Positions 9,566 through 16,985 of a DNA stretch of 64,000 nt are shown here, in pieces. The translations under genes were made by a program, and so were the position numbers. The notes beneath the pieces were generated by a model. It did not search any database, was not told where the DNA came from, and saw only the letters and a program-made list of their open reading frames with translations. The first letter of the stretch is position 1; every line of letters starts with the position of its first letter. Source of the DNA: Flavobacterium gawalongense (lineage in GTDB: Bacteria > Bacteroidota > Bacteroidia > Flavobacteriales > Flavobacteriaceae); assembly GCF_007097265.1 (NCBI RefSeq), contig NZ_VJZP01000002.1:102302-166301 (forward strand). Reading direction: 5' to 3'.

Positions 9566-9799
9566 ATATAGATACTATTAAATTTTGGAAATATGTTATA
9601 CGCCATGAGGCGTTATTTTCATTCGATATTGTTATTTTTAATCATGGCTATTTCATGATATTGATTTAAATATAAAAACCGTCAATTTTAGTGAAAAATT
9701 TACAATAATTTCACATTTGATGTGTTAAATGTTAAAAACAATATTAAACACACCCATTTATTGAGGATAATATGATAGTAAACAAAACGGCTAAAAGCG

Positions 9800-9807
9800 T
9801 ATCTTTG
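9800..9807 (+). promoter_or_regulatory. Probable -7 element for the HMG-CoA reductase gene
   Basis: TATCTTTG fits the Bacteroidota -7 consensus TAnnTTTG and lies 28 bp before the ATG. No clear -33 TTG is seen at the expected distance. The rest of the 264-bp gap (9566-9835) is AT-rich with no gene. Confidence 0.45.
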
Positions 9808-9835
9808 CCAGTATACATACTATAATCTATTGAGA

Positions 9836-11152
9836 ATGAATAACGCCGTAGCCGGATTTTCTAAATTATCCAAAGAAGAAAAAATAAATTGGATTGCCAA
9901 AGAATACTTTTCAAATCCCTCTGAAGCAATAGCATTACTTAAAAACTATTGGAATACAGATGAAAAAATACAGAAATTACACGATGAATTCATAGAAAAC
10001 ACGATAACCAACTTCTACATTCCGCTTGGAGTTGCTCCAAATTTTCTAATTAATAACAAATACAGTGCCATTCCAATGGCTATTGAAGAAAGTTCCGTGG
10101 TTGCCGCTGCCTCAAAAACAGCTAAATTTTGGTCCACTCGAGGTGGGTTTAAAGCCACTGTTATCAACACGGAAAAAATTGGCCAGGTTCATTTTATTTA
10201 CAAGGGCGACATTTCAAAACTGGAATTATTCTTTATTCAAACCAAAGCAAAGTTTTTTTCAGAAACAGAATCCATTACAAAAAACATGCAAAAACGGGGC
10301 GGTGGAATTCTCGATATTGTCCTGAAAGACAAAACTAATTTATTGCCCAATTACTTTCAGCTCCATGCAACATTTGAAACCAAAGACAGCATGGGCGCAA
10401 ATTTCATCAATTCGTGTTTAGAGCAATTTGCCAAAACATTAAGAGAAGAAGCATTGGTATACGAATTATTCTCTGTAACAGAGAAAAACATCCAAATAGT
10501 AATGAGCATTCTCTCGAATTATGTTCCTAATTGTCTCGTAAGAGCTGAGGTTTCGTGCCCTGTTGAAGAATTAAAAGAAAAACACATTCCAAATCCGCAA
10601 GAATTTGCAGAACGGTTCGTTCAAGCAGTTCAGATTGCCGAAGTGGAACCGTATCGCGCCGTAACACACAACAAAGGAATTATGAACGGAATCGATGCCG
10701 TTGTACTGGCTACAGGCAATGATTTTCGTGCGGTAGAAGCTGGCATTCACGCCTATGCTTCAAGGAATGGTCACTATTCCAGCTTATCACATGCCAAAAT
10801 AGAGAACGGTATTTTTACTTTTTGGTTAGAAATTCCTTTGGCATTAGGCACCGTTGGCGGATTGACTTCTTTGCATCCATTAGTAAAATTATCATTAGAA
10901 ATGCTTGAAAATCCATCCGCAAAAGAATTAATGCAAGTCGTTGCCGTAGCAGGTTTAGCACAAAATTTTGCCGCTTTGCGCTCCTTGACAACTACTGGGA
11001 TTCAGGAAGGACATATGAAAATGCATTTAAACAATATCATCAATCAGTTTGAAGCCAATGATGATGAACGGATTTTGGTACATAAATATTTCAAGAAAAA
11101 TACTATTTCACATAGTGCAGTTGTTGACTTTATTGAAAATTTAAGAAAATAA
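9836..11152 (+). CDS. Hydroxymethylglutaryl-CoA reductase, class II (degradative-type sequence)
   Basis: This 438-residue protein has the class II HMG-CoA reductase layout: N-terminal helices (AVAGFSKLSKEEKINWIA), a substrate-binding part, the nucleotide-binding region, the segment MNGIDAVVLATGNDFRAVEA with the catalytic Asp region, and LGTVGGLTSLHP near residue 345. In this lineage the enzyme is expected to run biosynthetically, making mevalonate from HMG-CoA, because the rest of the mevalonate pathway is in the window (decarboxylase and mevalonate kinase at 51.9-54.2 kb). I use the ATG at 9836; a TTG two codons earlier is also possible. The GHMP kinase follows after a 211-bp gap containing two repeat copies. 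Confidence 0.92.
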   Translation: MNNAVAGFSKLSKEEKINWIAKEYFSNPSEAIALLKNYWNTDEKIQKLHDEFIENTITNFYIPLGVAPNFLINNKYSAIPMAIEESSVVAAASKTAKFWSTRGGFKATVINTEKIGQVHFIYKGDISKLELFFIQTKAKFFSETESITKNMQKRGGGILDIVLKDKTNLLPNYFQLHATFETKDSMGANFINSCLEQFAKTLREEALVYELFSVTEKNIQIVMSILSNYVPNCLVRAEVSCPVEELKEKHIPNPQEFAERFVQAVQIAEVEPYRAVTHNKGIMNGIDAVVLATGNDFRAVEAGIHAYASRNGHYSSLSHAKIENGIFTFWLEIPLALGTVGGLTSLHPLVKLSLEMLENPSAKELMQVVAVAGLAQNFAALRSLTTTGIQEGHMKMHLNNIINQFEANDDERILVHKYFKKNTISHSAVVDFIENLRK

Positions 11153-11202
11153 TATAGTGCAACCCGGAACGCAGTCGAAGGGAGAAACTATTCCCGCTAT
11201 AC

Positions 11203-11260
11203 GTTGCAAATGAAATTCACTGAACTCAAATTAAAATAAAAGTATAGTGAAGTAATCATT
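11203..11260 (+). repeat. Interspersed ~60-bp repeat, copy 1
   Basis: The core reads TTCACTGAACTC, an ATTAAAATA-like centre, then AGTGAAGTAATC. TTCACT and AGTGAA at its ends are inverted. A second copy lies at 11296-11353 and a third, inverted, at 55297-55358. Not coding. Confidence 0.7.
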
Positions 11261-11295
11261 TTTTCGGTAAAAACCTTAAAAAGGGATTTCCACTT

Positions 11296-11353
11296 CAAAC
11301 GAAGTTCACTGAACTCCGATTAAAATAGAAATTAAGTGAAGTAATCGGGGCTA
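11296..11353 (+). repeat. Interspersed ~60-bp repeat, copy 2
   Basis: This copy is parallel to the one at 11203-11260, ends with GTAATCGGGGCTA and stops about 10 bp before the kinase ATG. It could affect the 5' region of that mRNA. Confidence 0.7.
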
Positions 11354-11363
11354 AAAAAAATAC

Positions 11364-12281
11364 ATGAAACAAACATTTTACAGTAACGGAAAACTTTTAA
11401 TTACAGGAGAATATCTTGTTTTAGATGGTGCAAAAGCTTTTGCATTACCAACAAAATTGGGACAAAACCTGATCATAGAAAAAGGAACCAAAAAAGAAAT
11501 CATTTGGAAAAGCTACGATGCCGACAAAAGCATTTGGTTTGAAGATAGCATTTCATTTTCGGATATTTTAAATGAAAGAAATTCAGAGAGCGAATCAGTT
11601 AAATCTACACTTATAGCTATTTTACACGAAGCTTTTATATTAAATCCTGATTTCATTACTCTTTCCGAAGGATACGCAATCACCACTGAACTTGGATTTC
11701 CTAAAAGCTGGGGTTTAGGCACCTCGTCGACTTTGATAAACAACATTGCACAGTGGTTACAAATCGACGCCTTTACGCTGCTTAAAAACAGTTTTGGAGG
11801 AAGCGGTTATGATATTGCTTGCGCTCAAAATGATACTCCTATTTTATATCATTTAGAACAAGGAAAACCTATTGTTGAAAAAGTAATCTTCAACCCAATG
11901 TTTACAGAAAACATCTATTTTGTATATCTCAATAAAAAGCAAAGCAGCAAGAATGCAATCGCTTCGTACAACATCAATAAAAAAAATAATCTGGCCAGAA
12001 CCATTGTTTTAAATGACAAAACAACTTTTGAAGTTTTAAAAGCAACTACCCTTAAATCATTTGCTTTAGCGATTGAAAAACACGAAGCTGAAATGAGTAT
12101 TATTCTGGAAATGCAAACCGTTAAAGAATCTTTATTTCCAGATTTTAATGGTGTTGTCAAAAGCCTTGGCGCTTGGGGAGGCGATTTTGTTATGGCAATT
12201 GCCTCTGAAAATCCAAATAAATATTTTGCTTCAAAAGGATTTGGAACAATTATTCCTTATGGCGAAATAATTTTATCTTAA
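11364..12281 (+). CDS. GYDIA-type GHMP kinase (mevalonate-pathway kinase)
   Basis: This is a 305-residue GHMP-superfamily kinase. The N-terminal NGKLLITGEYLVLDGA matches the mevalonate/phosphomevalonate kinase start, the ATP loop is the GLGTSSTLINNIA segment around residue 115, and GGSGYDIACAQ carries the GYDIA signature that names this Bacteroidota subfamily. Its position beside HMG-CoA reductase, and the presence of separate mevalonate kinase and decarboxylase genes elsewhere in the window, suggest it acts as the phosphomevalonate kinase of the pathway. That assignment is inference; the sequence alone shows only the kinase fold. A strong hairpin terminator follows 64 bp after the stop. Confidence 0.85.
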   Translation: MKQTFYSNGKLLITGEYLVLDGAKAFALPTKLGQNLIIEKGTKKEIIWKSYDADKSIWFEDSISFSDILNERNSESESVKSTLIAILHEAFILNPDFITLSEGYAITTELGFPKSWGLGTSSTLINNIAQWLQIDAFTLLKNSFGGSGYDIACAQNDTPILYHLEQGKPIVEKVIFNPMFTENIYFVYLNKKQSSKNAIASYNINKKNNLARTIVLNDKTTFEVLKATTLKSFALAIEKHEAEMSIILEMQTVKESLFPDFNGVVKSLGAWGGDFVMAIASENPNKYFASKGFGTIIPYGEIILS

Positions 12282-12344
12282 TTCTACAATTAGATTTTTA
12301 TCTTAAATTCTGCTAAAGCTTCAAACAAAAACTGTACTAAAAAT

Positions 12345-12379
12345 AAAATCCCGATACATTCTGAATGTATCGGGATTTT
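12345..12379. terminator. 17-bp perfect hairpin terminator after the GHMP kinase
   Basis: AAAATCCCGATACATTC (12345-12361) pairs with 12363-12379 and is followed by a T-run. A-rich and T-rich flanks on both sides make it bidirectional. A shorter relative (10-bp stem) lies at 22497-22521 beside the intact isomerase gene, so the hairpin belongs to the duplicated segment. Confidence 0.85.
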
Positions 12380-12401
12380 TTCTATTTAATTAAGTTCGAA
12401 T

Positions 12402-12467
12402 CTAGTAATTGAATTGTTTTCTGTTGTCTTCAATTTTAGCATTCCCTTTCAATGCAGGAATAACCCG
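12402..12467 (-). pseudogene. Displaced 3' end (21 codons plus stop) of the peptidyl-prolyl isomerase gene
   Basis: This piece repeats the end of the isomerase gene that now lies at 22543 (last residues RKQFNY). Over the shared coding stretch the two copies differ at three bases, and all three changes are silent: CGG/CGA Arg, TTG/TTA Leu and TAG/TAA stop. At 12464-12469 the homology runs into the left end of the RAYT element. The remnant shows that the isomerase gene once ended here and that the island separated it from this tail. Confidence 0.88.
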
Positions 12468-12530
12468 ATCGCTCGGATATGCAGTAAACTCGCTCTGTTT
12501 GGATAGCGCAGAATTGCATTCTGTGCCCAC
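12464..12530 (+). repeat. Left REP-like end of the RAYT element
   Basis: The hairpin is CAGAAT-TGC-ATTCTG (12509-12523), preceded by GGATAGCG and followed by TGCCCAC. It is inverted relative to 13176-13241 and related to the REP copies at 61253, 62403, 63769 and 63946. Confidence 0.75.
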
Positions 12531-12554
12531 CAACGAGAGCAAACAAAACAATTC

Positions 12555-12590
12555 AAAAAAAGCTACACCGTAAAAAGTTGTAGCTTTTTT
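12555..12590 (+). terminator. Hairpin upstream of the RAYT gene
   Basis: AAAAAAGCTACA pairs with TGTAGCTTTTTT, leaving a small loop. It lies 18 bp before the transposase ATG and would block read-through into the gene, limiting its expression from outside. A TATCTTTA box (-7-like) follows at 12593-12600. Confidence 0.6.
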
Positions 12591-12608
12591 AGTATCTTTA
12601 AAACAAAA

Positions 12609-13163
12609 ATGTCAACAAAATACAAAGCCACAACAACAGACGAAGCTTATTTTATAACTATAACAACAGTAGGTTGGATAGATATTTTTACAAGATTGAA
12701 TCAGAAATACATTATTACAAACGCATTGAAACATTGCCAAGAAAAGAAAGGCTTAGAAATTTATGCCTATTGTTTAATGTCAAGTCATTTGCATTTGTTG
12801 TGCAAAGGCACAAATGGTTTTATTTTGTCTGACATAATGCGAGATTTCAAGAAATTCACATCAAAACAAATTGTAAAAACCATACAAGAAGAACCAGAGA
12901 GTCGAAGAGAATGGCTGCTGGAGTATTTTCAAAAATCTTGCGAACATCTCAAAAAAGACCAAAAATATAAAGTTTGGCAAGGAGGGTATCACGCCGAAAT
13001 TGTTGAAAGCAATTGGTTCATAAAACAAAAAATAAATTACATTCATAATAATCCTGTGAAAGACAAAATTGTAACTCTTCCTGAGGATTATTATTTTAGC
13101 TCAGCAAGAAATTATGCAGGATTAGATTATGAGTTAGAGGTAATTTTGTTAGATTTGTTTTAG
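12609..13163 (+). CDS. REP-associated tyrosine transposase (Y1/HUH, RAYT)
   Basis: This 184-residue protein belongs to the Y1 (IS200-like) HUH superfamily. The metal-binding HUH motif is HLH at residues 60-62 in CLMSSHLHLL, and the nucleophile is Tyr144 in INYIHNNPV. RAYT proteins cut and join single-stranded DNA at REP hairpins and are thought to spread REP sequences (family knowledge). Matching REP ends are present on both sides of this gene and further copies lie at 61-64 kb. No TnpB or other partner is present. The reading frame is intact, so the element may be active. Confidence 0.9.
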   Translation: MSTKYKATTTDEAYFITITTVGWIDIFTRLNQKYIITNALKHCQEKKGLEIYAYCLMSSHLHLLCKGTNGFILSDIMRDFKKFTSKQIVKTIQEEPESRREWLLEYFQKSCEHLKKDQKYKVWQGGYHAEIVESNWFIKQKINYIHNNPVKDKIVTLPEDYYFSSARNYAGLDYELEVILLDLF

Positions 13164-13175
13164 TTGCCAATTGCA

Positions 13176-13241
13176 GTGGGCACGGTTTGCAAAACCGCGC
13201 TATCCGTATCAAGAAATATTTTGCATATACGAGCGATCGGG
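13176..13241 (-). repeat. Right REP-like end of the RAYT element
   Basis: On the minus strand it reads CCCGATCGCTCG, then GGATAGCG, then hairpin CGGTTT-TGC-AAACCG, then TGCCCAC. Compared with the left end, both sides of the stem changed together, so pairing is kept. Confidence 0.75.
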
Positions 13242-13331
13242 ATTAGAATTATTTGTTGCTAATTTTTCTACTGCAAAAATAGATTTAAGTTTACATAAAA
13301 GCAACTATAAAGTTTATTATATTTCTACATA

Positions 13332-13362
13332 TTGCTATTAGTGTTTATTATTTCTATTTTTG
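13332..13362 (+). promoter_or_regulatory. Promoter of XRE gene 1 (near-leaderless)
   Basis: TTG (13332-13334), 20 nt, then TATTTTTG (13355-13362). The ATG begins 5 nt after the -7 element, so transcription should start at or within a few bases of the start codon. XRE gene 2 has the same arrangement. Confidence 0.65.
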
Positions 13363-13366
13363 TCTT

Positions 13367-13735
13367 ATGAATTTAGCGGACAACATAAAAGTAATTAGAG
13401 AAAAACAAGGGCTTCTACAAAAAGAAGTCGCCCTACATATCGGCGTGGATAAATCTACTTATAGCAAGATTGAAAAGGGTTTAAGAGAAGTTACCGTTGC
13501 AGAACTGCAAAAACTAACAAAGCTCTTTAATCTTACTGCTGACCAAATTATGAACTACAACGAAAACAGCATTCCTACTGAAGTAGTGATTGAAGATAAA
13601 TCTACTATAGAGCAAATGCAATTGATACAGCAATTAGATGAGGAAGACAAAAGCACCGTCTTTAAAATCATAGACAAAATGCTCACTACCAAAAAATTTA
13701 AAGACTTCTTTAATAAAAATGTAGCGATGTTATAA
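13367..13735 (+). CDS. XRE-family transcriptional regulator (copy 1)
   Basis: This is a 122-residue protein. An N-terminal Cro/C1-type helix-turn-helix (about residues 5-60; EVALHIGVDKSTYSKIEKG is the recognition region) is followed by an acidic helical tail. It is a clear paralogue of the protein at 20531-20899, and about 120 bp of upstream sequence is also shared. The shared upstream segment includes the region that, in the second copy, lies before the divergent ATPase gene. Here the ATPase gene is gone and RAYT takes its place. Likely role: repressor of the divergent promoter and of itself (inference). A hairpin terminator follows directly. Confidence 0.85.
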   Translation: MNLADNIKVIREKQGLLQKEVALHIGVDKSTYSKIEKGLREVTVAELQKLTKLFNLTADQIMNYNENSIPTEVVIEDKSTIEQMQLIQQLDEEDKSTVFKIIDKMLTTKKFKDFFNKNVAML

Positions 13736-13740
13736 AACAA

Positions 13741-13767
13741 AAAACCGAGCAATTGCTCGGTTTTTTT
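13741..13767. terminator. Palindromic terminator after XRE gene 1
   Basis: The stem ACCGAGCAA/TTGCTCGGT is flanked by A- and T-runs. It is bidirectional and sits between the convergent XRE and immunity genes. Confidence 0.8.
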
Positions 13768-13833
13768 ATTGCTTATTTTGTCTGCCCTCGTTTGTGCGCA
13801 CAAACGTGACGCTTGCGCCAGGGGGCTGGTAAT

Positions 13834-14442
13834 TTAGCCCTTTTTATATATTCTCAAAAATACAACTCTACAGCTGTCTAAACTCTTTGGATAAATACTC
13901 TTATCGTTAGTTTCTTTTGATTCAATAATTATTTCAAAATCAGCAACATCCGTGTTTTCAGAACAATCTAAATGATATTGAATGTTTTTGTCTTTTAAAA
14001 TTAAATTGCCTTCATCATAATCAACACTAATACTATTCCTGTAAATAGCATTTTTTAAAAGATCTCCTATTCTTAATGTAGAATTTTTCAAAAAAGCATT
14101 TGAATTTGATTCAAGATAATTAGGATGTTTTCCTTTCACATCTCCATATATAATTTTTACCCATTCATCTTCAGAATAATAAAAATCACCCTCTAGCCAC
14201 TCATCATATTCATCATTCCCAATAGAAGTTTGACTTTTAAACCAGTCTTTTTTCTTTAAATCATCGCTTGTACTACTTAACATATAGTTAGCATCAAGTC
14301 TAAAATCAATATTCTCTTTTTTTTCATGTTCTTTTTGAACTTCTTTTGTGTCTTCTATTTTCTTAGGGGATTTATTACAAGATAAAAAACACAGTATAAG
14401 ATAAAATAAAACGAAATACTTTATTATAGAATTCACTTGCAT
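13834..14442 (-). CDS. Lipoprotein, putative immunity protein for the RHS M23 tip
   Basis: This 202-residue protein has a lipoprotein signal (hydrophobic segment ending LCFLSC, Cys about residue 22), a Lys/Glu-rich linker and a soluble domain I do not recognise. It lies immediately downstream of the RHS tip gene (36 bp) on the same strand, the usual place for an immunity gene. A lipoprotein location fits a toxin that attacks peptidoglycan in the periplasm, which is what the M23 domain next door predicts. The immunity role is inferred from position and compartment, not homology. Confidence 0.6.
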   Translation of the reverse strand: MQVNSIIKYFVLFYLILCFLSCNKSPKKIEDTKEVQKEHEKKENIDFRLDANYMLSSTSDDLKKKDWFKSQTSIGNDEYDEWLEGDFYYSEDEWVKIIYGDVKGKHPNYLESNSNAFLKNSTLRIGDLLKNAIYRNSISVDYDEGNLILKDKNIQYHLDCSENTDVADFEIIIESKETNDKSIYPKSLDSCRVVFLRIYKKG

Positions 14443-14478
14443 GTTATGTATTGCTTTTTGTTATTAAAATTTAAATTA

Positions 14479-15630
14479 TTATAATTTAGATGGATCTACA
14501 GGAGTAGCTTGATTTTTACTACTTTTTTTAGCTGTAATTATTACCTCTTGTAATTCTTGACCTTGAAATATTTTACTGTCTTGCAATTTTTCCCAATCTC
14601 CTCCATATTTCCCAAAAAACTCTTCATTAGTAACAGTTCCATATTTTCTTTCTAGAGGACTTATTAAATTTCCATCTTTATCAGCACCATCTACATGCAA
14701 ATGCGCAGGATAATGTGTTCCTTTGCTTTTATTTGAATAACCAGAATTTCCAGTTTTAGCGAATATCTGACCTTCGCTTACAACATCTCCTTTGCCAACA
14801 TTAATCTCGCTTAAATGCATAAACCTCACTTTATCACCATTTGAATATTCTATAACAACAAATTTCCCTGTGCCATCAGAATAACCTGTCGAAGAAATTT
14901 TACCATCTCCAAAAGAATAAATATCGGTACCTACTGGTGCTTTTAAATCTACTCCAATATGCGGAGAAGTACCTACTCTTCTTGTTTTAAAGAAACCAGA
15001 ATTAATGGTTGCTAACATTCCATCCGAATTATGCTGTCTTTCTTTTGCATTCATCTTGTTAACTCCATGAGCCTCATAAGCATATTCATACCATTGTCCT
15101 TTATGACCAATTGAGGTCATATCTTTAACATAATGCTTATCAGCTAAAACATACTGCTTGTTTTTGTTTCTAATGGTAAAATTATCTTCAACTCTTATAA
15201 GAGTTTTTGGATCGTGAACAGCGTTACTCTTCAAAGGAATTTCAATATTCCCATCTTTATCTATAAAATAAAGAGGATTATTAAAACCATAACGATATGG
15301 ACTCCAAGCAGACTCTTCGTGAGTTTTTTTGTCTATTGCAAACCATCTTCCCACGCGTGGATCTAACATCCTTGCCCCAAAATCATAACTGTTCCCTTCA
15401 CCTTTCAACTCATCATCTTTTTCATGGCCACCGAAACCATATCTGTATTGAGTACTAGACGAATGCCTGTTCGGCACAAGCATACCGAAAGGGTCAAAAC
15501 CTATGCGATATTTTGCTGGGTGTTCGCAAGTATTAGCACACCTTTTCTGATTTTTTTCAGTATTTTTTTTAAGAACGTATCCCTTACATCTTCCTTTGTA
15601 AAAATAATAAAATATTCCGCATTCCTTCAT
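14479..15630 (-). CDS. Orphan RHS C-terminal tip with M23 peptidase toxin domain (5'-truncated)
   Basis: About 383 residues. Residues 45-127 are the end of an RHS core (DPFGMLVPNRH, YRYGFGGHEKDDE, the ARMLDPRVGRW signature, then NNPLYFIDKDGN). The C-terminal part is an M23/LytM endopeptidase with its zinc ligands: His226 and Asp230 in HIGVD, His274 in MHL, and HLH at 312-314. Full RHS proteins are 1000 residues or more; here the first ~40 residues are unrelated to RHS, so the core was cut off about 15510. The ATG at 15630 (or GTG at 15636) follows a TAG. It is probably a displaced, silent toxin cassette unless recombined with a core. The gene upstream is missing; the GC-rich region begins instead. 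Confidence 0.85.
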   Translation of the reverse strand: MKECGIFYYFYKGRCKGYVLKKNTEKNQKRCANTCEHPAKYRIGFDPFGMLVPNRHSSSTQYRYGFGGHEKDDELKGEGNSYDFGARMLDPRVGRWFAIDKKTHEESAWSPYRYGFNNPLYFIDKDGNIEIPLKSNAVHDPKTLIRVEDNFTIRNKNKQYVLADKHYVKDMTSIGHKGQWYEYAYEAHGVNKMNAKERQHNSDGMLATINSGFFKTRRVGTSPHIGVDLKAPVGTDIYSFGDGKISSTGYSDGTGKFVVIEYSNGDKVRFMHLSEINVGKGDVVSEGQIFAKTGNSGYSNKSKGTHYPAHLHVDGADKDGNLISPLERKYGTVTNEEFFGKYGGDWEKLQDSKIFQGQELQEVIITAKKSSKNQATPVDPSKL

Positions 15631-15702
15631 TATCACTGCAAATATTCCCTAAACTTCCTGCTTATCACTTGTCTTGGCTGATATCCTTTATTTGGCGCTC
15701 GA

Positions 15703-16370
15703 TTTTTTTAGAAGATTGCTAAAACGATAATGTTCTTTTTCAGACAGATGCCCCTTGGCAATCTTCTGAAAAAATGAGCAAACAACCGTAGGGCGTTAGT
15801 ATGCGGTTATACAATAAACACCCCAAGTGAAGCAAAAAAAGCGGTGCTTGCAAGGAGCGTTTTTTGCTGAACGGGTGGCGGTGTTGCGGTCACTGACAGC
15901 CACCCTAGACCGAGAACGAAGCGAAGTTTTTACGTAGCGAAAGTGTAGGGATAGGAGCGTGAAACGGCAACCGAAAAAGTGAAGCTTCAGCGGAACAAAT
16001 AATTAAAATCAGCGTTAGCGTTCCTATTGAGGTTGATGGCTGGCGGTAGAGCAACCGCCAAAACACAAGGGGCGACAGACGCAAATACGGCTGAATGAAG
16101 TGCAGCGTAGTTTACGAAGCAAAACGCAATGAAGCTGTATTGTGGATGTAGTAGCCCCGACGAACGCAGGAAGCGACCGTGTGGAGATGAGGGCGAGGAA
16201 GCGTAGTAACTGCCTGCCCTTTTTCAGGGCTGGCAGGTGCTATGCGTACGAGTGAACTGTGAAACGGAGGCTTTTTCAGCCGACTGGAACAGCCGAACGC
16301 AACAAAGGAAGCGACCGGAGGGAGACCGCTTTTTGCTCTGCTGTTTGGATTTGGATTGTTGTTTTGGAAC
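15703..16370. ncRNA. GC-rich multi-hairpin noncoding region, candidate large structured RNA or recombination site
   Basis: This is about 670 bp with no plausible reading frame, clearly richer in G and C than its surroundings. Inverted repeats in order: 15703-15719 with 15758-15774 (17 bp, one G-U); AGCAAAAAA 15831-15839 with 15860-15868; GGGTGGC 15873-15879 with 15899-15905; TGGCGGT 16041-16047 with 16054-16060; GGGGC 16069-16073 with 16154-16158, enclosing 16085-16092 with 16133-16140; CCTGCC 16213-16218 with 16232-16237; and GGCTTTTTCAGCC near 16269. The motif GGAAGCGACCG occurs twice (about 16170 and 16307). It lies between the RHS tip and the toxin-antitoxin/recombinase operon. Transcription and strand are not known. 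Confidence 0.5.
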
Positions 16371-16385
16371 TGAATTTTTAAACAT

Positions 16386-16410
16386 AAAAAAACCGCTCTT
16401 TTGAAGCGGT
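16386..16410 (-). terminator. Terminator of the recombinase/toxin-antitoxin operon
   Basis: On the minus strand, ACCGCT/AGCGGT with a 7-nt loop is followed by seven U. It lies 6 bp beyond the RelE stop codon. Confidence 0.85.
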
Positions 16411-16415
16411 CATTT

Positions 16416-16709
16416 TTAATATTTCGGGTTTTGTTTTGTTCCTCTAAAATTTACTATTTCGACAGAACCTTTTTTGGTATTTACTCTGTAAACCAAATAA
16501 TTATTCTTGTCAACAATTGCTTTGTACAGCTTTTTATAGGTTTCTGATTTTGGGAATAGTTCTGGATTAAGACTAATTTGTTTGGTTACTTGTTTTATCT
16601 TCTTTTCCAGTTGCAAAATCTCTCTTACCGTCCATTCTGCCTCTAAATATTTTATTACTCTTTCTAATCCTTTGTCTGCTTGTGGCGTCCATTTTATTTC
16701 TAATGCCAT
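16416..16709 (-). CDS. RelE/ParE-family toxin
   Basis: This is a 97-residue protein of the usual RelE/ParE size and pattern: an N-terminal strand (LEIKWTPQADKGLERVIKYL), helices, then NNYLVYRVNTKKGSVEIVNFRGTKQNP, where the Tyr/Arg-rich C-terminal strands form the active face. Such toxins either cut mRNA at the ribosome or poison gyrase; which one cannot be told here. The start codon overlaps the end of the antitoxin gene by 10 bp, the usual antitoxin-first arrangement. It is the last gene of a minus-strand operon that begins with the ATPase at 20403 and is followed by a strong terminator. Confidence 0.85.
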   Translation of the reverse strand: MALEIKWTPQADKGLERVIKYLEAEWTVREILQLEKKIKQVTKQISLNPELFPKSETYKKLYKAIVDKNNYLVYRVNTKKGSVEIVNFRGTKQNPKY

Positions 16710-16924
16710 TTTGCAAATTTACCCATTACTGTTTCGTGACTTACAAATTCATTATTATCGGCTTGCTTTATGCCAATTTCTATTTCTGCCTGTTCTTCAG
16801 TTGATAATTCGCTAAACCAATCTTTTTTATTAGCCTTTAAAAATTTTTCAAGCTTCCCTAAAAGACTTTCATCAACAGTAGTTAACTCTTGTATAAAACT
16901 ATATTTTCTAGCTGCTAAATCCAT
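16700..16924 (-). CDS. Antitoxin of the RelE/ParE-type pair
   Basis: This is a short helical protein of about 74 residues starting MDLAARKYSFIQ; the frame also allows a start 16 codons earlier at 16972. I prefer the ATG at 16924 because the upstream part contains a TACATTTG box that fits a -7 promoter element and because the extra residues look unlike protein. The segment KKDWFSELSTEEQAEIEIGIKQA matches the addiction-module antitoxin family, and a close relative without a toxin is encoded at 53037-53231. It overlaps the toxin gene by 10 bp. It probably binds and neutralises the toxin and represses the promoter. Confidence 0.8.
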   Translation of the reverse strand: MDLAARKYSFIQELTTVDESLLGKLEKFLKANKKDWFSELSTEEQAEIEIGIKQADNNEFVSHETVMGKFAKWH

Positions 16925-16985
16925 AATATTAACCTTTTTAAGTGTTTTACAAATGTACAAATTCTGTTCCATATTTCTATTTTTT

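Larger units (their letters stand above)
12464..13241 (+). mobile_element. REP-bounded RAYT element
   Basis: Inverted ends of about 66 bp (12464-12530 and 13176-13241) flank one Y1 transposase gene. Both ends share CCCGATCGCTCG, an ATATGCA-like box, GGATAGCGC, a short hairpin with TGC loop, and GTGCCCAC. The stem sequences differ but remain paired. The element sits exactly between the isomerase tail remnant and the upstream region of XRE gene 1. Confidence 0.8.

Noticed and set aside
11153..11363. Possible riboswitch or small RNA before the GHMP kinase
   Set aside because: The structure is explained by two copies of a dispersed repeat; no known riboswitch core is seen.
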